Shown: positions 9,430 through 18,523, numbered from the stretch's first letter. The stretch: 64,000 bases of DNA from Martinezella rhizogenes (GCA_013322215.1 JAAMEZ010000014.1:248001-312000), one strand, 5' to 3'. Translations and numbers: made by a program. Notes: generated from the sequence alone by a model not told the origin.

Positions 9430-11013
9430 ATGAACAACGGAAAGCCTTGCGGCCGCCGTCATTTGCGTGTTGCCGCCTGCATGAGCGCCGCCAGCCTGAT
9501 TTTTCTGTCGAGCCCGGCGATGGCACAGACGGTCTATGCTCCGGTCGGGCAGATCATCGGCACGCAATCCGATGGCCTCGCCCTCTTCCAGGGCATACCC
9601 TATGCTGCGCCGCCTGTTGGCGATTTGCGCTGGGCTGCACCTCGTCCCGCCGAACCATTCAAACAGCCCTTCACTGCAGACCGGCCTGGCAATGAGTGCG
9701 TTCAGAAGGCCATTTACTGGAGGCCGGGCAAGGCAGCGAGCTGGAACGAGGATTGCCTCAGCCTCAATATCTATGTGCCGTCCGCCGGCGGGAAGAGCCT
9801 GCCCGTCATGGTCGGCTTTCACGGTGGCGGGTCGGTGAACGGCGCCAAGACGGACTGGGACCCCAAGGAACTTGCCAAAGAGGGCAATATCGTCGTCACG
9901 ATCAACTATCGCCTGGGCGCGGCGGGATTCCTTGCATTGCCGGAACTCAACAAGGAGTCGAAGGACGGCAAGAGCAGTGGAAACTACGGCGATCTCGACA
10001 AGATCCAGGCGCTGCGCTGGGTGCATGAAAATATCGCAGCCTTCGGCGGGGATCCGGGGCGTGTGACGATCGCAGGACAATCCGCCGGCGCCAGAGGCGT
10101 CTGCTTCACCGTCGCCTCTCCGGAAGCCAAAGGGCTGTTTCAGGGCGCCATCATCGAAAGCGGTCGGGACTGCCCGAGCATTTCCAACGAGGAGGCCGTC
10201 AAGTCGGGCGAGAAATTCGTCGAAGCTATCGGCTGCTCGGCCTCCGCGGACAGGCTGGCTTGCCTGCGCGCCAAATCCCCTGCCGAGATTCTGGATGCGC
10301 AGACGAAGTCCAAAATGACCATCAGCACGGTTTATGGCGGTTACGCACAACCGCTGGAAACGTTGAAGGCGTTTGAAACGGGCGAATTCAATCGTGTGCC
10401 GATGATCGTCGGCAATACGCGCGACGAGACCCGCGTGTTTATCTACGAGGCGAATGATCTGCTCGATCAGCCCGTCGATAAGGCGCAGTATGAGTCCGAG
10501 GTGCGAGCGCGAATGGGCGACAAGGCCGATGCCGCGTTCAAGATCTATGGCGATGGCGCCGATACCAATCCGGGACTGGCCCTGGGACAACTGGATGCAG
10601 AACAGAAATATATCTGCCCGACGGGCATCGCCGTCGCCGCTCTGGCGAAATGGACACCCCTGCATGTTTATGAATTTGCCGATGTGAGCGCACCGATCAG
10701 ACCCTATGCAAACGTTCCCTCTTCCTTCGATCTAGGCGTGCCGCATAGCGCAGAGCTGCCCTATGTCTGGGGCGAAGATACCGTCGCGGGCGGACTGACT
10801 GCGTCACAGGAGAAACTCGCTTCGCTGATGCGGGGCTATTGGAGCAGCTTGACCGCACCAACCGGTTTCGCCAATGCCGGTGATTGGCCAGCCTTTGAGG
10901 GACAGGAACCCAGACGGATCATCTTCAAGGCTGGCGGAGTTACCGAAGTCGTTGCCGAGCGCGACTATAGAGCATCGCGACATTGCGATCTATTCGGCGG
11001 CAAAACGAACTAG
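9430..11013 (+). CDS. Exported type-B carboxylesterase (esterase 3)
   Basis: A 527-residue type-B carboxylesterase starting at ATG 9430 after TTGAGGAG. The signal peptide ends at SPAMAQ. It is the most canonical of the three: YAAPPVGDLRW near 58-68, signature EDCLSLNIYVP near 107-117, oxyanion HGGG at 131-134, nucleophile Ser218 in GQSAGA, a candidate Glu in NTRDETRVF, and His in HSAELPYVWG. It follows esterase 2 by 51 bp. The enzyme should act on esters outside the cytoplasm. A link to plant hydroxycinnamate or quinate esters is inferred from the QuiC gene downstream, not shown here. Confidence 0.92.
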   Translation: MNNGKPCGRRHLRVAACMSAASLIFLSSPAMAQTVYAPVGQIIGTQSDGLALFQGIPYAAPPVGDLRWAAPRPAEPFKQPFTADRPGNECVQKAIYWRPGKAASWNEDCLSLNIYVPSAGGKSLPVMVGFHGGGSVNGAKTDWDPKELAKEGNIVVTINYRLGAAGFLALPELNKESKDGKSSGNYGDLDKIQALRWVHENIAAFGGDPGRVTIAGQSAGARGVCFTVASPEAKGLFQGAIIESGRDCPSISNEEAVKSGEKFVEAIGCSASADRLACLRAKSPAEILDAQTKSKMTISTVYGGYAQPLETLKAFETGEFNRVPMIVGNTRDETRVFIYEANDLLDQPVDKAQYESEVRARMGDKADAAFKIYGDGADTNPGLALGQLDAEQKYICPTGIAVAALAKWTPLHVYEFADVSAPIRPYANVPSSFDLGVPHSAELPYVWGEDTVAGGLTASQEKLASLMRGYWSSLTAPTGFANAGDWPAFEGQEPRRIIFKAGGVTEVVAERDYRASRHCDLFGGKTN

Positions 11014-11062
11014 ATGGAAGAAGTTTGGTCAGGCCGTCCAAGTACCAGGCGCAAGAGCAAAC

Positions 11063-11079
11063 CGGACATGCAGTGTCCG
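11063..11079. terminator. Short hairpin between convergent genes
   Basis: CGGACA and TGTCCG are separated by five bases (11063-11068 and 11074-11079), in the 67-bp gap between the convergent esterase 3 and enolase-superfamily genes. It could fold on both strands. There is no T-run, so it is at best a weak terminator. Confidence 0.3.
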
Positions 11080-11080
11080 A

Positions 11081-12211
11081 TCAGGCGATCCTCCTGAATT
11101 CGGCGGTATAGGGTTGCAAGTCTTCAGCCTTCAGGTTCACGCCGAGGCCTGGCAGGTCCGGCACGCTGATCGTTCCATCGGCACTCAGGACAGGTCTTTG
11201 CACCAGCTCGAGTAAGGGATTGGGACCGACGTCGAATTCCAGATAGGGAAAATGCGCTTGCCCACCGCCTCTATGTTCCGGCAGTGTCGAGGCGAAGTGC
11301 AGGGCGGCATGAAAATTGACGATGCTTCCCCAGACATGCGGTATGAGCGGTCGATCGTAAAGGTCGGCGAGTACGCCTACCTGCGAGACCCCGGTCAGCC
11401 CACCGCAGATCGCGATATCGGGTTGCAGGATATCCAGGCATCCGCCCGTCAGGAACGGGAGGAATGCCGACGCATTGGTGAATGTCTCTCCGCCGGCAAG
11501 TGCGGTTGCGGCATGAGCAGCGAAAGCCCGATAACCGGCGGCATCCGTCGGCTTAGTCGGCTCTTCGATCCACAGCAGATCGGCATCTTTCATGAGATCG
11601 GCGGTTCGCATGGCGCGCCGGGCCGAGCAGGATTGATTGAAGTCGACCATCAGATCGCGATCAGCGCCGATTTGCCGTCGAACGGCAAGGACCGTCTTGG
11701 CATCGTCTTCAACCCTGTATCCGCTTCTCAGCTTGACGGCCCGAAAGCCCGCCTCCAGATATCCATCGATCTCCCGCTCAAAGTCGCGGTAAGGATGTCC
11801 GCCAGGCTTGAAAAAAGGCCCGCTTGCATAGGCTGTCACCTGTTGACGCCTGGCACCGCCGATAAGCGTGGACACCGGTATCTTGTAGGCGCGTGCGGTC
11901 AAATCGTGCAACGCCATATCCAGAGCGGCGATGGCAGGTGCGGCGGTTTCTCCTTCGACAGCCTGGCGTAAATTCCGCCACACGGACAATATGTGGGAGG
12001 GATCCTGCCCGAGTATCCGTGCCGCCAGCTGGAATTCGATGGCGGCAGCAGCGGTTCTGGGTGAGAGCCACGCCTCCCCCCAGCCCGCCAGGTCACCGGC
12101 CACGACCTCCACCAGCAAGGTTTCCCGCTTCGGAAAGGAGACCAGCGCGTTGCCGATTGGCTCCGGCAACATGGCAGCCAAATGATAAAGGCGTATTTCG
12201 TCGATCTTCAT
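11081..12211 (-). CDS. Mandelate racemase / muconate-lactonising (enolase superfamily) enzyme
   Basis: A 376-residue enolase-superfamily enzyme that would abstract the proton next to a carboxylate (sugar-acid dehydratase, racemase or cycloisomerase). The capping domain occupies about residues 1-115. The barrel shows K160-L-R162 in place of the KxK base pair, metal ligands Asp190 (VDFNQ), Glu216 (WIEEPT) and Glu242 (GGETF), and His292 in PHVWGS as the opposite base. It lies 2 bp downstream of an ACS-type MFS gene, so it likely processes the imported acid. The exact reaction cannot be assigned from sequence alone. Confidence 0.9.
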   Translation of the reverse strand: MKIDEIRLYHLAAMLPEPIGNALVSFPKRETLLVEVVAGDLAGWGEAWLSPRTAAAAIEFQLAARILGQDPSHILSVWRNLRQAVEGETAAPAIAALDMALHDLTARAYKIPVSTLIGGARRQQVTAYASGPFFKPGGHPYRDFEREIDGYLEAGFRAVKLRSGYRVEDDAKTVLAVRRQIGADRDLMVDFNQSCSARRAMRTADLMKDADLLWIEEPTKPTDAAGYRAFAAHAATALAGGETFTNASAFLPFLTGGCLDILQPDIAICGGLTGVSQVGVLADLYDRPLIPHVWGSIVNFHAALHFASTLPEHRGGGQAHFPYLEFDVGPNPLLELVQRPVLSADGTISVPDLPGLGVNLKAEDLQPYTAEFRRIA

Positions 12212-12213
12212 GA

Positions 12214-13524
12214 TTATGCCTTTGTCGGAGCCTCGTCCCGACCGAGCGGGGAAAGGAGCTCTCGCATGCTTCTACCGAGAATGAGGATGAGACTGGCGGT
12301 CACTGCCATGACGATTGCCAGAAATATGAGCGCTCCCTGGAAGCCACCCGTCGCGTCGCGAACCCAGCCGATAATCGAAGGCCCGAAGAAGCCGCCGGTA
12401 CTGCCGACCGAATTGATGAGGGCGATCCCGGCGGCTGCCGCCGTGCCCGTCAGCAGCGTCGACGGGAATGTCCAGATGGTCGGCGACGCGCCGCCAATTC
12501 CAGCCGCGCCCAGGGTCAAACCCGCCACCGAAACAATCGGATTGCTCGAGAAGGCAGCGATCAGAAATCCGAGAGCACTTGCGATAAACGGGCCGGCAGT
12601 ATGCCAGACGCGCTCACGCCTGCGATCCGAACTCCGGCCCACCACGATCATTGCAACTGCCATGAAGGCAGATGGAATAGCAGCGACAAAGCTGGTCTGC
12701 AGATTGGAAAGGCCGAATTGCTTGATGAACTGCGGCATCCAGATGGCAATGCCTGTTGTGCCCATGACCAGCCCGACGGCAATCAGACACATCAACAATA
12801 CCTTGGGATCGACAAGCGCCTGCAAGCCGGAAAAACGTCCGGACGCTTCCTGCATCTGCCGATCGCTTCGCAAGGTGTCGACAAGCCAGCCCCGTTCATC
12901 GCGGGTGAGGAACTGCGCCGTTTCAGGTGATTCCGGCAGGGCAAAAAGGACCACGAAGCCCATGATGAATGCGGGCAATCCCTCGATGAGGAACATCCAC
13001 TGCCAGCCGTGCAGGCCTGCCACGCCGTCGAACCCTTGCAAAATCAATCCTGACAGGGGCGCGCCGATCACCGAGGCCAAGGGAACGGCGACATTGAAGA
13101 GGGCGAAGGTCGAGCCGCGATATGCTCTTGGAAACCAAAGCGTAATGTAGAAGATGATGCCCGGAAAGAAACCTGCTTCCGCGGCACCGAGAAGCACCCG
13201 GACCACATAGAAGCTGACGGGTGACCAGACGAATGCGGTGAGCGCCGAGAGAACGCCCCATGTGATCAATATGCGCGCAATCCAAAGCCGCGCTCCGACC
13301 TTTGCAAGCATGAGGTTGCTCGGCAGCTCACATAAGACATAGCCGAGGAAGAATATTCCCGCGCCAAAACCGAAAGCGGATGCGCTGAAGCCGAGATCGG
13401 CGTTCATGGTCAGAGCCGCAAAGCCGATATTCACGCGGTCGAGAAAGGCCGCAAAATAGCATAGCAACAGGATCGGAATGATCCTCTTCCTTACTTTGAG
13501 TATAATGTCCGAACGCTCAGTCAT
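12214..13524 (-). CDS. MFS transporter, ACS family
   Basis: A 436-residue twelve-helix carrier of the anion:cation symporter family, which imports sugar acids and other organic acids. The N-terminal FLDRVNIGFAAL helix, the ARLWIARI loop and PLSGLI near mid-protein are typical. ATG 13524 is favoured because GGGGAGGAA lies 8 bases upstream; an upstream ATG would overlap that site. It is divergent from the second LysR (113 bp gap) and nearly abuts the enolase-superfamily gene, so a regulated uptake-and-catabolism pair is likely. It is paralogous to the carrier at 15381. Confidence 0.93.
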   Translation of the reverse strand: MTERSDIILKVRKRIIPILLLCYFAAFLDRVNIGFAALTMNADLGFSASAFGFGAGIFFLGYVLCELPSNLMLAKVGARLWIARILITWGVLSALTAFVWSPVSFYVVRVLLGAAEAGFFPGIIFYITLWFPRAYRGSTFALFNVAVPLASVIGAPLSGLILQGFDGVAGLHGWQWMFLIEGLPAFIMGFVVLFALPESPETAQFLTRDERGWLVDTLRSDRQMQEASGRFSGLQALVDPKVLLMCLIAVGLVMGTTGIAIWMPQFIKQFGLSNLQTSFVAAIPSAFMAVAMIVVGRSSDRRRERVWHTAGPFIASALGFLIAAFSSNPIVSVAGLTLGAAGIGGASPTIWTFPSTLLTGTAAAAGIALINSVGSTGGFFGPSIIGWVRDATGGFQGALIFLAIVMAVTASLILILGRSMRELLSPLGRDEAPTKA

Positions 13525-13637
13525 GATCTTGTTCCTCCCCATCGACCATTCACATGCCGTTGAGATATTTCTATATGATCATTGATTTTACTGATCAAAT
13601 TTGTTCTTCTGAGCTTCCAATATAGGTTTTTTAAATA
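13525..13637. promoter_or_regulatory. Divergent promoter region, MFS / LysR copy 2
   Basis: An AT-rich 113-bp gap. The palindrome TGATCA occurs twice, at 13576-13581 and 13592-13597, 16 bp apart. This is a plausible site for the LysR regulator or another dimeric repressor. The role is inferred from symmetry and position. Confidence 0.4.
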
Positions 13638-14537
13638 ATGCGGATCACCTTTGCCCAGATCGAGGCCTTCTATTGGACAGCCCAGCTGGGTTCAGTCCAG
13701 AAGGCGGCGGACCAGCTTCACCTTGCCCAACCCACGGTTTCCCTGAGACTCAAGGAGTTGAGCACGACGCTCGCGAGCGACTTGTTTCACAGGGGAAGCC
13801 GCGGACTGGAAATCACGGCGCAAGGGCGCGATCTGTTGCCACGCGCGGCAACCATCATGGCCGAGATGCGTGGCATCAAGGAGCGGGAGTTCGATCCGAA
13901 GGTTGTCGGCCAGCTGCGCGTGGGGCTTGCAGAAGGTTTCGCCGTCACCTGCCTTGCGCCGTTGCTTGCCGGATTGTCCGAAGATCATCCCGCATTGGAG
14001 CCCGAGTGGACGGTCACGACCAGCACCCTCCTGGAGGGGATGCTGATCGACAACCGGCTGGATGTAGCGGTGCTGTTGAATCCGCTGGGTGACGAGAAGC
14101 TCGATCTGCGGCCGCTCGGACCGCAGCCGACACAATGGGTCGCTCCGAGAGCATGGCACCTGCCGGGCGAGATCACACCGAAGGTCCTGGCCGACAGGCC
14201 GATCATTTCGAACCCGCCCCCATCCGCAATGTACCGGCAGGTGACGCATTGGTTTGCACTCGAGGGCTTGAAACCGGAGCGCATCATCATTTGCAACAGC
14301 GTCGCGGTCATTGGCGAACTCGTTGCCGCAGCCCTCGGTGCCGGCATTCTGCCGGCGTCCATGGCCCGGCGCTATGTGGCGGCCGGAACGGTCCAATCCC
14401 TCTCCTGCACACCGGATATCGAGAACGGAAGGCTCTTCATCGGGTTTCGAGCAGACATCCTCGATGCCAAGATATTCGCTTTCGAACGGACGACCGAACG
14501 CGTCCTGCGAGAGATCGGATATCTTTCTACAGATTGA
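13638..14537 (+). CDS. LysR-family transcriptional regulator (copy 2)
   Basis: A 299-residue LysR regulator with winged helix at about residues 3-60 (GSVQKAADQLHLAQPTVSLR) and an effector domain containing AEGFAVTC, PEWTVTTS and PPPSAMYR. These blocks match the LysR at 4133 closely, so the two are paralogues. ATG 13638 follows an AT-rich leader without a strong ribosome site. It is divergent from the MFS/enolase-superfamily operon, its likely target. The ligand is probably a small organic acid. Confidence 0.93.
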   Translation: MRITFAQIEAFYWTAQLGSVQKAADQLHLAQPTVSLRLKELSTTLASDLFHRGSRGLEITAQGRDLLPRAATIMAEMRGIKEREFDPKVVGQLRVGLAEGFAVTCLAPLLAGLSEDHPALEPEWTVTTSTLLEGMLIDNRLDVAVLLNPLGDEKLDLRPLGPQPTQWVAPRAWHLPGEITPKVLADRPIISNPPPSAMYRQVTHWFALEGLKPERIIICNSVAVIGELVAAALGAGILPASMARRYVAAGTVQSLSCTPDIENGRLFIGFRADILDAKIFAFERTTERVLREIGYLSTD

Positions 14538-14589
14538 TCATCCGCAATCTTCTGCCGGTTTCGTCAAAGGCAGATTCCAGTTTTCGGCG

Positions 14590-15315
14590 CTATCCCGCCA
14601 AAGCCAGACGACGCCTCAGCCGCGCCGTGCGACTGCCGCCGTTATTGGCGGGGAGCCGCTGAAAGGCATCGAGATAATTATCCTTGGTGCGGAGAATATG
14701 GGCCGTCAGCACCGTGGTAAGCTCATCGCGCCGTCCCTCCGAAAGAAGAGCAATCATATAACGATGATCGCCATAGGAGCGATCCGGTTCGCCTTCGGCC
14801 TTCATCGCAAGATGTGTGCGTAACGATGCGACGCGGCCGAGAATAAGGTCGTATGCGGTCCTCAGATAGCGATTGCCGCAATGCTGGAAGAAGGCCAGAT
14901 GAAAAGCGGTATCGGCGCGGCCATAAGCCTGCATGTCCCCTGTTGCGACCGCGGCGTCCATCACCGAAAGCTGACGTTTCAATTCCAAAACCGTCTCGGG
15001 AATGGAGCTTGCCGGCGTGAGAGCCACGGCCTGCTGCTCCAGGCCGATGCGATAGTCACAGAGCTCGGCAATATCCTCGAGTGTCGGTGTGAAGACATAG
15101 GTGCCGGACTTGGGAACGATGTTGACCAAACCCTCCATCTGCAGCAGGTTGAGCGCCTCGCGCACCGGCGTTCGGCTCACCTCGAAAGCCGAGGCAAGCG
15201 TATCCTCGGAAAGATTTTCGCCAAACTCGAACTCCGCATCGACGATCGCCGCGCGTATCTTGTCGGCAATCGTCGGGACGAGGCTCTTGCGAGGTTTCAC
15301 CGTTGGCTTGGACAT
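14590..15315 (-). CDS. GntR-family regulator (FadR subfamily, FCD domain)
   Basis: A 241-residue repressor-type regulator with an N-terminal winged helix (LSEDTLASAFEVSRTPVREAL, about residues 36-56) and a C-terminal all-helical FCD ligand domain. Likely metal or ligand residues are visible in DTAFHLAF, DHRYMIALLSEG and LTAHILRT. FCD regulators typically bind carboxylic acids and repress nearby catabolic genes. It lies 65 bp downstream of an MFS gene on the same strand, with a strong hairpin in the gap. It probably controls the divergent promoter at 16689-16863. Confidence 0.92.
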   Translation of the reverse strand: MSKPTVKPRKSLVPTIADKIRAAIVDAEFEFGENLSEDTLASAFEVSRTPVREALNLLQMEGLVNIVPKSGTYVFTPTLEDIAELCDYRIGLEQQAVALTPASSIPETVLELKRQLSVMDAAVATGDMQAYGRADTAFHLAFFQHCGNRYLRTAYDLILGRVASLRTHLAMKAEGEPDRSYGDHRYMIALLSEGRRDELTTVLTAHILRTKDNYLDAFQRLPANNGGSRTARLRRRLALAG

Positions 15316-15342
15316 ACCCGCTCACGCACTCCTTGAAACGAA

Positions 15343-15372
15343 TCCGGCAGCGTCCATCCGGACGCTGCCGGA
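15343..15372. terminator. Strong intercistronic hairpin (13-bp perfect stem)
   Basis: TCCGGCAGCGTCC (15343-15355) and its exact complement (15360-15372) flank a 4-base loop. The hairpin sits between the MFS stop and the GntR start on the minus strand. Read in that direction it is followed by TTCGTTTC, so it may be a terminator or attenuator that lowers regulator expression relative to the carrier. The stem shares TCCGGCAGCG with a hairpin at 42838-42863. Confidence 0.7.
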
Positions 15373-15380
15373 AGTTTGGT

Positions 15381-16688
15381 CTAGTCGCGCTTTGCTTTCA
15401 AGCTCATGCAGAGAAAGAAGGCGAGGATTGGAAAGACCGCAAGCGTCAGTAGAGAGAGCGAGAAGCTATCGGTCGAGGTCTTGACCCAGCCGACGATATA
15501 GGGGCCGGCAAAGCCACCGATCTGGGCGAAGCCGTTGATCGCCGCAAGACCACCAGCCGCAGCCGCGCCCGTCAGGAATTGGGTCGGCAGGGTCCAGAAC
15601 ACGCCGAGGTAGGACCACAGGAAGAAAGCGCAGAGGCAGAGAAGCACAAGACCGGCATAGGGGTTCGGAACGAGGGCGCTTGCCGCCAGAAACAGCCCTC
15701 CGAAGAGTCCGGAGATTGCCGTATGAACTTTACGCTCGCCGGTGCGGTCGGAGCTGCGCGATATCACGACGAGGCCAGCGGCCGCAAAGATGAACGGGAT
15801 TGCCGAGACGAAGCCGGCCTGGACCGTGGTCAACCCGAACGTCTTGACGATCTGCGGCAACCACATGATGACGCCGTAAACCGCAATGCCGTTGAACATA
15901 TAGACCAGTGTCAACAGCCAGACGCGGAAGTCGCTGAAGATCTCGCGCAGGCTGTGGCGGGTATCCGCCTTGACGTTCTTCTGATCGTCTGCGAGCTGAG
16001 CCAGCAGCCAAGCACGCTCGTCGGGCAACAACCACTTCGTATCCTTGGATGGCGAATCGATGAGATAGAAAAAGGTGACGATGCCGAGGAGCATTGCCGG
16101 CAGACCCTCGAGAATGAACATGGCCTGCCAGCCATGCAAACCGAACAGGCCTTCGCCGGCATCGATCAGCCAGCCGGAGATCGGCGCGCCGACGACAATC
16201 GACAGAACAGTCGCGGTCATGAAGAGCGCGGTTGCCCGACCGCGTTCCTTGGCGGGAAACCAGTAGGTCAGATAGAGCAGCACGCCTGGCGCAAAACCGG
16301 CTTCGGCCACACCGAGCAAAAAGCGCAGAATGTAGAATGACGTCGGTCCCTGCACGAAGGCCATGGCACAGGAGACCAAGCCCCAGCTCACCATGATGCG
16401 CGCGATCCAGATGCGCGGCCCGACCTTGTGAAGGATCATATTGCTGGGGATTTCGAAGGCGAGGTAGCCGATGAAGAAGATGCCGGCGCCGAGACCGAAC
16501 ATATAGGGCGTGAGACCGATATCGCTGTTCATGTGAAGCGCCGCAAAACCGATATTCACGCGGTCGAGATAGTTTACGATGAAACAGACGAAGCAGAACA
16601 ACACGATGCGCAGATTGAGCTTGCGGATCGTTCGGTCACGAAGACTGCTGTCGAGATGAGCGCCGTCGGCGCGGATGGCATCCGCCAT
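15381..16688 (-). CDS. MFS transporter, ACS family
   Basis: A 435-residue twelve-helix carrier closely related in pattern to the one at 12214 (NYLDRVNIGFAALHMN, then GPRIWIARIMVSWG). ATG 16688 follows AGGAGGAACACA exactly; longer frames ignore this ribosome site. It should import an organic acid, plausibly the substrate of the divergent SDR, lyase and QuiC operon. It heads a two-gene unit with the GntR regulator downstream. The substrate is inferred only from context. Confidence 0.93.
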   Translation of the reverse strand: MADAIRADGAHLDSSLRDRTIRKLNLRIVLFCFVCFIVNYLDRVNIGFAALHMNSDIGLTPYMFGLGAGIFFIGYLAFEIPSNMILHKVGPRIWIARIMVSWGLVSCAMAFVQGPTSFYILRFLLGVAEAGFAPGVLLYLTYWFPAKERGRATALFMTATVLSIVVGAPISGWLIDAGEGLFGLHGWQAMFILEGLPAMLLGIVTFFYLIDSPSKDTKWLLPDERAWLLAQLADDQKNVKADTRHSLREIFSDFRVWLLTLVYMFNGIAVYGVIMWLPQIVKTFGLTTVQAGFVSAIPFIFAAAGLVVISRSSDRTGERKVHTAISGLFGGLFLAASALVPNPYAGLVLLCLCAFFLWSYLGVFWTLPTQFLTGAAAAGGLAAINGFAQIGGFAGPYIVGWVKTSTDSFSLSLLTLAVFPILAFFLCMSLKAKRD

Positions 16689-16777
16689 TGTGTTCCTCCT
16701 GAAAATCAATGCCACCCTCCGCGACATCTTTCCGGTTCAATAGACCAGCCGGCTGGAATGCACAAGTGGGATACAAA

Positions 16778-16797
16778 AACTAGAACCCTAGTTGACA
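16778..16797 (+). promoter_or_regulatory. Inverted-repeat operator overlapping a -35 box
   Basis: AACTAG (16778-16783) and CTAGTT (16788-16793) form a perfect inverted repeat with a 4-base spacer. The right half-site runs into a consensus TTGACA (16792-16797) that could be the -35 of the SDR/lyase/QuiC operon. The -10 is weak. A protein bound here would block RNA polymerase, and the neighbouring GntR regulator is the obvious candidate. This is inference from sequence symmetry. Confidence 0.5.
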
Positions 16798-16863
16798 TTC
16801 CTTTCGTACCGGTCTTTCTTCGTGTCGAACGCAACATGACGCCATCAGCGGCGGGAGGATTAC

Positions 16864-17631
16864 GTGCAGCAGTCTCATTCGGGCGGATCGAGCTCCGGCT
16901 ACTTCGAAGATCGCGTTGTCTTGGTAACCGGCGGAGCATCGGGTATCGGCCGAGCCGTCACCGACAAGCTTGTCGGGCTCGGAGCACGGATCGCAGTGTG
17001 GGACATCAATGCCGAACGCCTGGCCGAATGCCGCGCCCAGCACGGCGATCAGGTTCTGACCAAGGTCGTCGATGTTGCCGATCGACGGAGCGTCGACGGC
17101 GCAATGGATGAACTCGTCGCATCCTTCGGCGGAGTAGACCATCTCCTGAACAATGCCGGCATAATCGGTCAGCGCATGACCGCCGAAGACATGAACGAGC
17201 TGGAACTCGACCGGGTTCTTGCGGTCAATCTCAAGAGCGCATTCTACGTATCGAGCGCCTTCATCCGAGCCTCATCCGGTCGCGAAGACCGTTCCGTGGT
17301 CAATCTCTCGTCCATAGCAGCCCGCACCGGGGGCATGGTCGGCAATATAGCCTATGCGACGACAAAGGGGGCGATCGCATCCTTCACCGTCGCCCTCGCC
17401 AAAGAACTTGCGCCAAAGATCCGCGTCAACGCACTCGCACCAGGCGTCATCAACACGGAAATCCAGAAGGACGTCTTTGCCGACCCCGCCAACATCGAGG
17501 CGATGGCAAGCATCATTCCATTGAAGCGCCTGGGAACCGCGTCAGAGGTGGCGGACGCCGCCGTCTGGCTCATGTCTCATGAGGCTTCCTATATCACCGG
17601 AATCGTCGTCGACGTATCGGGCGGCCGTTGA
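16864..17631 (+). CDS. SDR-family oxidoreductase
   Basis: A 255-residue classical short-chain dehydrogenase. It shows TGGASGIG (22-29), an Asp after beta-2 (VWDIN) favouring NAD, NNAG (96-99), Ser149/150, and catalytic Tyr164/Lys168 in YATTK. The start is GTG 16864, placed 3-4 bases after GGGAGGATTA; no ATG fits as well. It is first gene of a rightward three-gene operon (SDR, lyase, QuiC-like) with 13- and 24-bp gaps. By context it could oxidise a cyclic polyol acid upstream of dehydroshikimate, but this is a guess. Confidence 0.9.
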   Translation: MQQSHSGGSSSGYFEDRVVLVTGGASGIGRAVTDKLVGLGARIAVWDINAERLAECRAQHGDQVLTKVVDVADRRSVDGAMDELVASFGGVDHLLNNAGIIGQRMTAEDMNELELDRVLAVNLKSAFYVSSAFIRASSGREDRSVVNLSSIAARTGGMVGNIAYATTKGAIASFTVALAKELAPKIRVNALAPGVINTEIQKDVFADPANIEAMASIIPLKRLGTASEVADAAVWLMSHEASYITGIVVDVSGGR

Positions 17632-17644
17632 TCAGGAGATAGCG

Positions 17645-18523
17645 ATGAAGAACGCAGCTGAAAGACTTCGTGCCGATATTTCGTCCGGCCGCCTGCTCCA
17701 GGCGCCCGGAGCCCCGGACGCGCTGACCGCCCGGCTCGTCGAGATGGCGGGCTTTCCGGCGATCTACATGACCGGGTTCGGTGCGACGGCATCTCGCCTC
17801 GGCCTTCCCGACATTGGTCTTTTGACCCAAACGGAAATGACGACCCATGCACGCGACATGGTTCGTGCCGTCAACATTCCGGTCATCGCCGATGCGGATA
17901 CTGGCTACGGCGGGCCAGCCAATATTGTTCGCACCGTCGAGGAATATATTCAGTCTGGCGTTGCTGCGATCCATCTCGAAGATCAGCAGTTGCCCAAGCG
18001 CTGCGGCCAACGCGCCGGAGTACGCGTGATTCCGGCCGACGAGAATGTCCGCCGCCTGCGCTGTGCTGTCGAAGCGCGTGGCAACAATCCGATGATGCTG
18101 ATTGCCAGAACCGATGCGATCCAGAGCGAGGGTATTGGCGAAGCGATCCGGCGGGCAAGGCTCTACCAGGATGCCGGGGCCGATCTGGTTTTCGTTGACG
18201 GCATCAAGAAGATCGCCGAGGTCGAGGCAGTCTCGAAAGGGGTCGTCGGCCCCAAAGTGGTCAGTATCGTCGACGGCAACGAAACCACGGCGCTGACGGC
18301 AGGAGACCTTGAGGACATGGGCTTCAATATCGCCTTTTATGCCCTTTCAGCCCTGTTTTCCGCCGTTAAAGCCGTGCGCGACACGCTCGGGATCATCAAA
18401 TCCGAGGGAACCCCAAGGAGCCGTGCTGATGCGATGGTCAGCTATGCGGAATTCAGCGCGGTAACTGGACTTGCCGCTTATGACGCGCTCGACGATCGCT
18501 TCGGCTGGCCGGAACAAAAATAG
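17645..18523 (+). CDS. Isocitrate lyase / PEP mutase superfamily lyase
   Basis: A 292-residue C-C bond lyase of the oxaloacetase, methylisocitrate lyase and dimethylmalate lyase group. Visible are the Mg-binding DADTGYGG at 83-90, Glu112 in HLEDQ, and the catalytic-loop motif KRCG at 118-121 with the nearby active-site Cys120. Such enzymes split 2-hydroxy-dicarboxylic acids into pyruvate, oxalate or succinate-type fragments. The ATG at 17645 is preceded by AGGAG. It sits between an SDR and the QuiC-like fusion. Which diacid it cleaves cannot be told from the motifs. Confidence 0.9.
   Translation: MKNAAERLRADISSGRLLQAPGAPDALTARLVEMAGFPAIYMTGFGATASRLGLPDIGLLTQTEMTTHARDMVRAVNIPVIADADTGYGGPANIVRTVEEYIQSGVAAIHLEDQQLPKRCGQRAGVRVIPADENVRRLRCAVEARGNNPMMLIARTDAIQSEGIGEAIRRARLYQDAGADLVFVDGIKKIAEVEAVSKGVVGPKVVSIVDGNETTALTAGDLEDMGFNIAFYALSALFSAVKAVRDTLGIIKSEGTPRSRADAMVSYAEFSAVTGLAAYDALDDRFGWPEQK

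Noticed and set aside
8491..10665. Long minus-strand open frame of 724 residues across the esterase genes
   Set aside because: It runs antisense to two clear esterase genes, has no domain pattern and no ribosome site; it reflects high GC codon bias.
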